From: Mesostigma viride
Lineage: Eukaryota > Streptophyta > Mesostigmatophyceae > Mesostigmatales > Mesostigmataceae
Direction: 5' to 3'
DNA: 64,000 nt
NCBI GenBank assembly: GCA_009746045.1
Contig: RPFO01000188.1
Coordinates: forward strand, 212,501 to 276,500
Below, one piece after another: positions 20,680 through 30,351 of this stretch; the stretch's first letter is position 1; every line of letters begins with the position of its first letter. The position numbers and the translations under genes are program-made. The notes under the pieces were generated by a model that saw only the letters and a list, made by a program, of their open reading frames with translations, did not search any database and was not told the origin of the DNA.

Positions 20680-21583
20680 ATTAATAGACACGTGACTGCG
20701 TCACGTGGGCATAAGTCCTCAGTGGGAGGGGAAAATGTGATGGAATGGATGGTATAAGCTATCTAGGTCCTAGTTACAGGGGTGTGGGCACCGCGGCCCG
20801 AATCGCTATGAATGCCATACTTGGTCACACGCGGAGCCCCCACAGGCTTGGGGGTGGTTTCCTTCATTACTACTTGCCATCTATCCGGCTTGCGCACCAT
20901 CTGCCTCCATATTACAGACAAACCAGGACCTTCCACGGCAATAAACAGGTACGGCGACAGGACGCAACCCTGCCAGACGCCGGTCTGCAGTGGGCATGGC
21001 GGGGTAATGCCGTGTGGAGTGCGCACCGAAGTGGTCGACCCCTCATACAGCGTGCGGATGACGGTAATCAGGGGAGTGGGGACGCGAGCGCGAGCAAGTG
21101 CAGCCCATAGAGCGTCCCAGAGGACAGAATCAAAAGCCTTGATGAAGTCGACGAAGATCAGGATGGCGGGAAACTCACCAGGTTGCAGGAGAGCGATTTC
21201 CTCGAAGAGGCGACGCGCGACGAAGATGGCCATGACGGTGTTGCGCCCAGGACGGAAGCCCATTTGACTTTCCCCAAGGTGACAGTCGAGAGCAGAACGG
21301 AGGCGGTTGAGGATCATGCGCATGAACAACTTGAGTGCGGCGCTCTGGATGCACACTCCTCTGTAGTTGGCGGGGTCGTCAGGGGAACCTTTGTTATTGT
21401 ACAGCATAATACGGTAGCTGTGCTGCCACTCAGGAATCGGCGCGGCGCGTCGGCGAGCAGGATCCGGTTGCAGACGTCAAGCAGGAACCCCGTGAGCGCC
21501 GTCAGCTTAATCACTACCGGGGCTGGGAGCTGGATGAACATCATCAATGAGCGTGCTAATTGGGTCACTGACAATTGGAACAC
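20680..21583 (-). pseudogene. LINE ORF2 reverse transcriptase with internal deletion
   Basis: Read on the minus strand: LPAPVVIKLTALTGFL (near 21530), a frame change near 21410, then NNKGSPDDPANYRGV, MGFRPGRNTV, ILIFVDFIKAFDSV and LQTGVWQGCVLSPYLF. These are RT motifs up to just before the catalytic F/YADD. The next residues jump directly to the C-terminal tail (GLSVIWRQM ...), so the catalytic aspartates, thumb and linker are gone in frame. The 3' side runs into the CACGTG palindrome and a TTAATTAA tail near 20680. Confidence 0.8.
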
Positions 21584-21589
21584 AAAAAC

Positions 21590-21735
21590 AGTCCGCGTAT
21601 TATACCGCCGCGTATTTCACACAGTCGCGTATTATACACCGCCGCATATTTTACACCCCCCACGTATTATACCGTATTTTTAGCCCGAGGGCCCGCGTTT
21701 ATACCCCGTACTACAATACGGTTTGGCGTGGCACG
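21590..21735. repeat. CGTATTATACCG-type repeat block
   Basis: Irregular repeats of CGCGTATTATACCGCC and related sequence. It is similar to the ends of the 35684-37287 element and to 17540-17650, perhaps the end of a related element. Confidence 0.45.
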
Positions 21736-22251
21736 TATTTGCCAACCCGGCGGAAGACCAAGAGACCAGCTCGTACATGACCACTGTAGGACCACCACTG
21801 TAAGCCCCTGGGTGAACCTGCGCCAGCACCGCGGTCACGGGAAATTTTGCATGGCCATGCCTGTCACCCATGCGGCCCTGTCCCGGGAGTCCCGTCCCCA
21901 GCCGGCCCCGGTTCTAGGAAGGCAGGGTTGCGTCCGCTCCGCCGCGCCGTTGACTGTACTCCGGGCAATACGTTGGTAGCATTAGCTCTAGGGGCTCTGC
22001 GGAGCGGGCCCTCCATAGCCATTATTATTGCTGGGCGCTGGCTGTGCACCGTCAGTTCTAGAAAGTCAACACCGAGGTCTTCGTATCCTAGCCAAGGTAA
22101 GATGAAAATTCCATCGCAGCGTCTCCCTAAAAGCAACGCTGGTGCCAAGTAAATGAAGCTTTTAGTGAGGATTTTGGTGGCGCGCGACGGAGCGACTTAT
22201 GGGTCGCAAATTTTGTAAAGCCATGCTTTCATCCCTTCCCGACAGTTCACC
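21736..22251 (+). other. Upstream region of ZRSR2-like gene
   Basis: No coding signal. It should contain the promoter and 5' UTR of the gene starting at 22252; no clear TATA box is seen. Confidence 0.35.
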
Positions 22252-22665
22252 ATGGAATGCGTCGCCAGTTGCGGTCGGCATGATCGAGCGGCTAGCCTCA
22301 GCAAACCTGCAGCAGGGGTGAGCACTGCTCTAGTCAAAGATGCAGCACTTTCTCGCCGGCTAAAGCGCGCAGTAAAGAAGAAGGAACGTAGAAAGGCGAA
22401 GAGACGGGCAGCCGCCCTGGCCGAGCAGGAAAATATTGATGCACTGCAGAAAGATCCGGAATACATACGGAGGAGGCAAGAGGATGAGAGAGTGCAGCGG
22501 CTGCGAGAGGAGTGGGAAAAGCAGGAAAGGGACGCGGCTGAGAGATTGTGGCTGGCCCGTGAGAAGATCGAGCATGAGAAGTCTCTCCGTTTGATAGAGA
22601 AAGAGCGGTTGAAGAAGGAGGAAGAGGAGGAGCGTCTACGACGTGTTGCCGAATGGGAGCAAAAG
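22252..22665 (+). CDS. ZRSR2: ZRSR2-like exon 1: N-terminal coiled coil
   Basis: 138 codons from the ATG in CACCATGG. After a short leader comes [20 protein letters not shown] and a long Glu/Arg/Lys coiled coil, as at the N-terminus of ZRSR2. The donor AAG|GTATAA is phase 0; without splicing the frame stops after one codon. Confidence 0.85.
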
Positions 22666-25600
22666 GTATAAATCCTTTTGTAGCTGAGCTTTTCAAAGGA
22701 AGAGAATTGGTGAAACAGGTGAGCACATAACCTCTCGGCCATGCTACACTGCAGCTGGCCGAAGGCAGCATCAGATGGGAGCAGTGTCCCGATCCCCGCG
22801 AAACACCAACCACCGCGTTTGGGTATTTTTTTCCCTAGGCAGCGTGGTCAGGTTGTTTCGTATGCTGTGTCAGGTTGTTTTGCCGCAGTCAATGAGGAAG
22901 TCTGTCTTCTTTTTTTCTGTTGGCCCAATAGAGCGCAGTCGTGCATCCTACCCACAAGACACAAGGCCATGTGATTCTAATTGACGACTGCTGCCTCGCA
23001 AGCTCGCAGGTCTCTTGATCTCCACTTTCGAGCATGCGCCAGGGAACCTTGTGCAGGCAACCAAGGGAGCTGGGCTGGGTGGTTAGTGAGTGTCTGATGA
23101 CCTATTCAGAGTAGTCCGGGTTACGCCGTTTTTGCCAAAACTGCAATGCACCCTCGTGGAGTTGGGCCAGGTTTGTACAGCTGCTGTGCCGTGCCTTGCT
23201 GCTATTTTTGGTGTCTGGTCAGCAGCTAGGATGGTTGATGGTTAGGGGGGCATGGCTGTCCATGTGACCTAGGCCGCGTGCGCGTTGCTCGATAACAAAT
23301 GTAGCCTCGGCCAGGAATTGGCGGCATAGACCTTTTCATCCCTTTTCTTTCCGTGGCCAACCAGCTTCATCCATTCTAACCAGGTGGTGCACGCCTGGCC
23401 TTGCACGCAATCATGTTCACCCATCCACCACCCCCCCACATCCACCCATCCACAACCCCCTTGCATCCACCCATCCCCTCCCCCAGCGCAAGGCCGCCCT
23501 GGCCATAAGAGAACGTGAGCTAGCTGCCTCTTCCGCCCCCCGGTCACTGCTCCCCTCCATCCCCAAGCCTGCCGGGCCATCGCCTGCCCTGCGTTTGGGT
23601 GGCGGGGGAGCCCAGGACAAGGATCTGCCCGCTACTAACAGTTCTATGGTGGCCAGCAGCAGTGAGGGAGGGAGCACCGAGCCGGGCAGTGAGGCAACCG
23701 GCACAGTTGCACGGGTGGAAGGTGCTGCTGGGGTTAGTACCCAGGAGGAGGACTGGGAGGATGACCCTGATGCTCCGTCAGAGATCCTCTGGGTGGGGGA
23801 CGAGATCATCGTGCGCAAGCAGAAGAGGAGAAAGGGGGCGGTGGGGGGCAAGGCCGGCCAGGGGGGGAAGAGCAAGGAGGGCGGCAAGCTGGCCGGGAGT
23901 GGGGCTGAGCGGCCGGCGGCGGCAATGGGACCATCAGGGGGGGGGAGTGCAGACCAGACCTGGTGAGCTTTGATTTTCGTGGGAAGACTGCAATACTCTG
24001 TATCATTGTGTGTGTATGCGGGAGAAACGATTTTGCGATGAGAAACAGAAGAATATCAGGGAAGAGTTAGGGAGTAATTGGGAATGTTAGGGACTAGTTC
24101 TTTACTAGCGTGCCTCGTGCTGTATGCATGGTCACGGCATCAGTGATGGTAAGGGATAGATAGGTAAGGTGGCAGCTGAACTAGGAATGCATGCATGGCT
24201 AACTGATTAGATGCGACAAGAATGCAATATGTTGGTCTGCTATTGTCTGTCGCAAGCCGCATGACCGTCCCCAAACTGGCCGTCCCCTGGCCAAAAGTAT
24301 GTCTAAACAGTCCGCCGATCTATATCCTTGTTTGTATATCTCAACAGTCCGCTGATCTATATCCTTGTTTGTATAACTCAACAGTCCGCCGATCTATATC
24401 CTTGTTTGTATATCTCAAACAGTCCGCTGATCTATATCCTTGTTTGTATATCTCAACAGTCCGCTGATCTATATCCTTGTTTGTATATCTCAACAGTCCG
24501 CTGATCTATATCCTTGTTTGTACAACTCAACAGTCCGCCGATCTATATCCTTGTTTGTATATCTCAACAGTCCGCTGATCTATATCCTTGTTTGTAAATC
24601 TCAACAGTCCGCTGATCTATATCCTTGTTTGTATAACTCAACAGTCCGCTGATCTATATCCTTGTTTGTATATCTCAACAGTCCGCTGATCTATATCCTT
24701 GTTTGTATAGTAGTATCTCAACAGTCCGCTGATCTATATCCTTGTTTGTATATCTCAACAGTCCGCTGATCTATATCCTTGTTTGTATATCTCAACAGTC
24801 CGCTGATCGATATCCTTGTTTGTTTGTTTCTCAACACTTTTTTCTCATTCATTAGTTTATAACCAATTTACTGATGTGGCCGCCCTTTGCGTTTCCGTTG
24901 GCAATATCCGCTGGTCGCGCTGCCCCTCTACAGTCCACGCTGTGCAACCCGCCGGCGCCCCCGGGGCTATACGAGCAGATGCAAGCGCGCGAGGCGGCCG
25001 CAGCCGCAGCCGCAGCGGCCAGCAAGCCATTGGTTCGAACCCCTGGCAGCACGCGGGCTTCTGCCAGGGTCCAGCCAGGGGGCACGGGCCATGCGGAGAA
25101 AGCGGCGGCGCCTGGGGGCCAGCAGGTGAGGCAGCGACCATGGATGTGTGGATTTGGTTTATGTGAGTTTGCGTGTGTTTTTATGACATGCTTGCCTTGT
25201 AGGAACAAATAGGTGGTTGTCTCATTGGTACAGGGAATGTTGATCCATCAGTATAGCACGAGCCAAAGGCAAAGTAGTTCAGCTGAGGCCTAGTATGCAG
25301 GAGTCCTCATCTGCGTCTGTATAAATCTTTGTGTTCATTCTTGGAAAGTTGGTGCATGTGGAGGGGGGGGGGGGGCAGAAGGGGGGGGGCGGGGGAAGGC
25401 GCGGGATTTTCGGTGCTGCAAAGGAGGGGGTACGTTAAACAACTTATTTTAAAAGCTTTTCTCTTGCCTCTATATCCTGCCCAGCAAGCATGCAACGTCA
25501 GCAAACATGTCATGTCAATGTCATCAAGCATGTCATGGCAAGCAAGCATGTCATGTGAATGGCACTCAAAGGGATGTACTTTCTTACAGCTTTTTCGGAG

Positions 25601-26849
25601 GAATTATTGGCAAAAAGCTGGACCTTGGCCGCCTCTGGTTTGTTCCACAGTGTGCTTTGGATGCCTGCCGTCCATGGTGTGTGTGCAGGCACTTCCCTCT
25701 GTATTTTCGTGGCTGCTATCAACCAATTGATGCCATTTGATTGGTTGTTATCATCTGTTCCCCGCTTGGCCAACCTTTGGGTTCTCTTCCCAGCAGGGGG
25801 GCGAAGCCTGCCAGTTTTACGCCAAGACCGGCGCGTGCCGGTTCGGCGCGCGCTGCCAGCGGCGCCACCCCCCTCCCTCCCCCCACACGATACTCGTGCT
25901 CCCAGGCATGTACAGCTCCCGTCTGCTCGAGCAGCGGGCGGCAGAGGCGGCTGGTGCGGGGTCGGGCCCGCTACTGGTGGACGGCACGCTGCTGAGGGAG
26001 CTCCAGCAGGAGTACGAGGAGTTTTTTGAGGACGTGCACGACGAGATGTGCAAGTTTGGGCGCGTCGTCAACTTTAAGGTGGGTGATGAGGGCACAAAGG
26101 CAGCGTCAAGGTAAGGGGCATACGGAAGGGGTGGACTACGTTCCATTTAGTAATGTTGTTTGGTTTGCGTCGACCTCAGGTGGGCAAAAAGGGCGCGGTG
26201 TCAGCAAGGCGCCTAGGTGTAATTAGGGCATATAATCACGTAAGGGCAATAAGGGCATAGAGCCACCTGTGCATGACAAGATTGCAACTTTGGGCGCGTT
26301 GCGACCTTGCGTGAGGGTGATAAGGGCACACAGACAACTTCAAGGTAAGGGGCATATGCGAGGTTTGCGCCGTGTTCCTTGGAAGATTCTTCTTTGGTTT
26401 TGCGTCAACCTCAGGTGGGCGATGAGGGAGTATAGGCAGCTTCAAGGCTCTCGCTGCGCTCATGATACAAACAGGTTTTATCACGAGCGCACACGTGTGC
26501 CTGTGTGCGTGTGCAAATGTGGAGCACCACAGCGGCACACAGCAAGCGTATCTTTAATGCTGTGGCGTCACGCATCTTCCCAGGATGGACCGTGCGTTTG
26601 TGCGCGCGTGCCAGGTGTGCAGCAACACGGCCGCGCACCTGCACGGGAACCTGTACGTGGAGTTTGCCAGTTTAAGCAGCGCGGTGGACGCCAAGGAAGC
26701 GCTCGACGGCCGCTACTACGGGGGGGAGCAGGTGCGTGCCAAAGGTTGACAGTTCTAGTTAGCAGTAGCTATTAAAGCACCCCACTTTGAAAGTGCGATG
26801 GTTGACAGCATCGGTTGATGCATTCAATCCATCTTGCGTCGTCGTCGTT

Positions 26850-26892
<43 letters not shown>

Positions 26893-26997
26893 GTTATTAT
26901 TATTGTTATAATATTTTATTATTATTACTATTTGTGTGTGTGATTGCTTTTTTTTGTGTGTGTGTGTGTGTGTTTGCTTTGCTTTGCTTTGCTTTGC

Positions 26998-27034
<37 letters not shown>

Positions 27035-30000
27035 GCGTTTCCTGTCTTCTTCTGTAAACCACAATTTTGTGCTGTGGTTGTGGATGATAGATTCTAGCCC
27101 GTCTCCCTACGCAGTTTTTATCTCCATGTTCAAAGATGAAGAAACCAATAAATGGCAACCACAAATATGCTCTCGCAAGATTTTCCCGAGCCATGATACC
27201 CACCTGTATGTAAGCAGACACGGTTACTTTTTGCAGTGTTTAATCGGAGCAAACAAGTTTGATGCGGATGGTGGTAAAATTGCTTGTCATTGTCAGTGGC
27301 GATCGTTTTATTGGAGGCTGTAGACTCATGCCTTTTGTGGCCATAAAAGCACGGGATGTGGGCGCAAAGCCACGAAAGCTACACAAACTGGTTGGCTGAG
27401 ATTTCCAAACCTTTCGGCTGCTTTAGCTCTCTCTGCCCTTCTACACTCTTGATCTGGTCTCATTGGTGTGTAGTTGCCATGAACGTGGACAGCTGAGGTG
27501 AGCGCAGGGGCCCGAGCTGCACTCGCATTCACTCATCGAAGGCTTTGCCCCATTTCTGGAGCCAGACCAGCCTTTTGCACTTTTGGGACCACCTGGGCAG
27601 GCTTGGTGTCATAGCACATTCATCACCAGCTGCACTCAATGGTTTTATGTTCCTTGTTTCCAATGGCTTGTCCTGTCATCCGTCACCGCCACAGCTCGCA
27701 TGCGAGTTTGCGCCCACCAGTATGACGTGGCAGAACGCCGTGTGCGGCGTGTTTATCCGAGGCCAGGTGAGTGGTGCACGATGTTCGTGACCGCTCCTGG
27801 CATGGCGTGACAGTTCCGCCTCTCAATCCCTTTTATCGCGATGGCGCAAGAATGTTTGATAAAAAATGAAGTTTTTTCTCATGAATGTTTGAGAATGTTT
27901 GATCCCCTCTATCGCAATGGTGCAAGAAGGACTAACTTTACATGCTTAGTCTGTAGTATCCTCACTGTGCAAGGATTCCTGTGTAGGTGCTAGGTGTAGG
28001 ATTCTGTGTGCGCCTTCACATGAGCGGCCTGCATGCAACACGTCGAGCAATGCTCCTGCAACTTAACGGTGAGCCTCTGCGCAAGTTCAAGGCAGTTTGT
28101 GCGTTTCTAGTAAGATCCTTGCAACAGCTGCTAAGCAGGGTTTTACATTCCATGCCGGGCAATTCAATCCAAGTATTCTCCCTGGAGAGCTTATAGGGTT
28201 TCCTTGTACATAATCCGTTGCACGTATTTCAAATAGAAAGATTGTAGAGGTGAAACCACTTAGCCATCGAGGTGTCATCTCCAGTCATTGTATGCGTCAC
28301 CATGCTTACTAAATTTCTTCAGCCCACAGCGGTGTCGAAGCAACATGCCGCGCTCCGTTCCCCCCCCACACAGACACACCGCCCGCCCTCCCCACCCTAC
28401 CCCTTCTGCATGCCCGATTCCCCCCTTTCAGCCCCTCACTCTCATCCCTCACCCATGCTTGTCATCACCCCCCCATTTGCCCCATGGGCTTCCTTGCGTC
28501 GTCCGACCCCATCGCCATTGGATGTGGGCTATATTAGCTGGGTGCTCACTCACAACTGTTGCTCCTACCCACCCACCCACCCACCCACCCAACCAACCAA
28601 CCGACCCACCCACCCACCCACCCACCCACCCACCCACCCACCCACCCACCCACCCACCCACCCACCCACCCACCCACCCACCCACCCACCCACCCACCCA
28701 CCCACCCACCCACCCACCCACCCACCCACCCACCCACCCACCCACCCACCCACCAACCAACCAACCAACCAACCAACCAACCAACCAACCAACCAACCAA
28801 CCAACCAACCAACCAACCAACCAACCAACCAACCAACCAACCAACCAACCAACCAACCAACTTACTTCCCTCTCGTCCCCCTTGCATGTGGGGCCTCCTT
28901 CAACCAACCTTTGCGCTTGCTCCCTCACTACCACAGACGTGCCGCGCGAACGACAGCTGCAACTTCCTGCACCCCTGGCGCAACACGGACGGCCTCTACC
29001 ACCTGGCAGGGCTCAGCCTGGACCGCCACCCCCACCAACGATGGCCTGAGAATGCCAACACCAACACCAACACAAATAACGCTAGCAACAGTAACAACAG
29101 CAACAAGCCTGCTGGCTCCTCAAGGGAAGGCGGCGGCCAAGGGGCAGCAGGCCTAGACAGGCCGGGGCCTCGCTGGCCTGACAGCGGTGGTGCAGGGGAC
29201 ATGCTTCACGATGGCACGGAGCGGGACGGCACGTTACATGCTTCAGGGGACACCATCCGCGGAAGTGGCCCTGCCAGCACATCCCGCCGTGGCTGCAGCG
29301 GCAGTCATAGACGGCGCGTCGATACCAGAGAATCGCGTGATTCGAGGCAGGACCGGCAACGACGTACGGACAAGAGGGATGCCAGCCCCTCACGAAGGCG
29401 TGCTGCCAGTATGTCGCAGAGGCATGGGGAAAGGCCAGGGGGGAGTCCCAGGGGGGCCCGCTCAAGCAATGGTGACCTGGCAGGATCCCGCCGGGAGAGC
29501 GGTCCCCACGGCTGGGATGGGGACACGGACGGGGGGAGGGATGGGGGAAGTGACAGGGACAGGGGCAACCACGCCGGAGATAGGGACGGACGACCAGGAG
29601 GCAGGGACTTGCCAGATGGGCGGAGTAGAGGTGGTTATGGGGGCCAGCGGTTCGCACCTGGCGAGGGTGAGGGCCGTGGTGCGGGACATGGTGCGGGTGG
29701 CGTTGGCAGCGAGCGTCAGCACCATCGTGAGCCCGATGGTGGCCCGAGGCGAGACGGAAGCGGCAGTTCCAGGCTGGAGTGCGTGGCCCCGGCTGTTGCT
29801 GATACTGGTGGGGGGGGCGCGGCTGGTGGTAATGGTGGGGGGGCATCCTTGTTGATTCCGGTAATGCAGCAACCAGTGGGGAAGGCGCTGCGCATGAGGG
29901 CGCAGCTTATCTGATACCTGCCCGTGATGCGGGCGGTGCTGCCGAGGCAGTTAGCACTTACAACGCTAGCAGGGAGGCGACGGGAGGTGGTAGGGAGGCA

Positions 30001-30342
30001 GTATGGCAGGAAGAGGGCGGCGGGATGGAGAGGGATTGGCGTGGAGGGAGGGTGACAGGCGTGGATGGGGATGAGCGAGAGCGCAGGAAGAAGAAGCGGC
30101 GGAGGAGCCGGAGCCCACATCGGAGCCCAAGGGGTCGGACTAGAAGTAGGAGTAGAAGCAGAAGCAGAAGTAGATGCAGGAGTAGAAGCAGGGAGAGGAG
30201 GAGCAAGGGGCATGGCCACGGCGCGGGACATGAGAGGGTCGAGGGGCCAACACCAGGTGTGCCAAAGACCCTGGAGGACGAGGAGGAGGAGCTGCGGAAG
30301 GAGTTGTTCCGCCAGCAGCAGTCCGCCGGGCAGCAAGGATGA
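22252..30342 (+). CDS. ZRSR2: U2AF35-related splicing factor (ZRSR2/URP-like), seven-exon gene
   Basis: Proposed exons: 22252-22665, 23487-23962, about 24934-25125, 25794-26078, 26615-26731, 27695-27766, 28937-30342; about 985 codons. The protein has a charged N-terminal coiled coil, a CCCH finger with 8-5-3 spacing, a U2AF-homology RRM, a second CCCH finger with the same spacing formed only after splicing exons 6 and 7, and an Arg/Ser-rich tail. This order is diagnostic of ZRSR2, which recognises 3' splice sites, mainly of U12-type introns, in the nucleus. It is much longer than the human protein because of a Gly-rich insert in exon 2 and a long Gly/Arg/Ser-rich tail. Two reading problems remain: a phase mismatch at the exon 2/3 join and a frame change near 29815-29845. 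Confidence 0.85.
23487..23962 (+). CDS. ZRSR2: ZRSR2-like exon 2: acidic and Gly-rich linker
   Basis: The acceptor CCCCAG|CGCAAG continues phase 0 from exon 1. It encodes [14 protein letters not shown], a Gly/Ser-rich insert, [20 protein letters not shown], then a lysine/glycine-rich part ending ADQTW, which recalls the TTW..P stretch before the first finger in ZRSR2. The donor CTG|GTGAGC leaves phase 2, which does not match the frame needed in exon 3. A run of nine G at about 23937-23945 could hide an indel. Confidence 0.7.
24310..24830. repeat. 37-bp minisatellite in ZRSR2-like intron 2
   Basis: About 14 units of CAGTCCGCTGATCTATATCC plus TTGTTTGTATATCTCAA with few differences. No coding role. 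Confidence 0.9.
24934..25125 (+). CDS. ZRSR2: ZRSR2-like exon 3: linker before first zinc finger
   Basis: The acceptor CTCTACAG|TCC is the only good candidate. It encodes [12 protein letters not shown], an alanine run and GGQQ. The donor CAG|GTGAGG is phase 0 into exon 4. The 5' join is uncertain because of the phase mismatch with exon 2. Confidence 0.6.
25794..26078 (+). CDS. ZRSR2: ZRSR2-like exon 4: first CCCH zinc finger and start of UHM
   Basis: The acceptor is CTTCCCAG|CAG, or three bases later. It encodes [19 protein letters not shown] (C-x8-C-x5-C-x3-H), LVLPGMYSS, then the acidic [20 protein letters not shown] that precedes the RRM core in U2AF35-type proteins. The donor AAG|GTGGGT is phase 0. 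A diverged copy of the exon end lies in the next intron (26274-26360). Confidence 0.88.
26615..26731 (+). CDS. ZRSR2: ZRSR2-like exon 5: RRM core
   Basis: Exactly 39 codons, phase 0 at both ends. [20 protein letters not shown] is the RNP1-containing part of the U2AF-homology motif, followed by [12 protein letters not shown]. The acceptor GCCAG|GTGTGC gives the join FK|VCSN. Confidence 0.88.
26838..27040. repeat. (GTC)n, (GT)n and (TTTGC)n repeats in intron 5
   Basis: A cluster of three neighbouring simple repeats. Confidence 0.9.
27695..27766 (+). CDS. ZRSR2: ZRSR2-like exon 6: end of RRM and first half of second zinc finger
   Basis: 24 codons, phase 0 at both ends: [20 protein letters not shown] and IRGQ. 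Joined to exon 7 it completes C-x8-C-x5-C-x3-H, which strongly supports both splice sites. Confidence 0.88.
28566..28860. repeat. (CCCA)n then (CCAA)n array in intron 6
   Basis: About 190 bp of CCCA units changing abruptly to about 110 bp of CCAA units. It causes long artefactual Thr/His/Pro and Gly/Trp/Val ORFs on both strands. Confidence 0.95.
28937..30342 (+). CDS. ZRSR2: ZRSR2-like exon 7: second zinc finger end, Gly/Arg-rich region and RS tail
   Basis: Starts at CCACAG|ACGTGC with [14 protein letters not shown], completing the second CCCH finger. It then runs through NTNTN and Ser/Gly/Arg/Asp-rich sequence in one frame to a stop at 29912-29914. From about 29833 the neighbouring frame is open to 30342 and contains the RS domain ([14 protein letters not shown], repeated RS/SR dipeptides) and an acidic end. 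The switch lies at runs of eight and seven G (29811-29843), so a one-base undercount is the simplest explanation; a small intron is the alternative. Confidence 0.75.
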
Positions 30343-30345
30343 TGC

Positions 30346-30351
30346 AATAAA
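30346..30351 (+). terminator. Candidate poly(A) signal of ZRSR2-like gene
   Basis: AATAAA starts four bases after the TGA stop at 30340-30342. It is unusually close to the stop, but no better signal follows nearby. Confidence 0.45.

Noticed and set aside
24310-24830. CRISPR-like regular repeat
   Set aside because: Units are contiguous with no unique spacers, in a eukaryotic intron.
28272-28934. Pro/Thr/His-rich and Gly/Trp/Val-rich ORFs
   Set aside because: They are translations of the (CCCA)n/(CCAA)n array in an intron of the ZRSR2-like gene.
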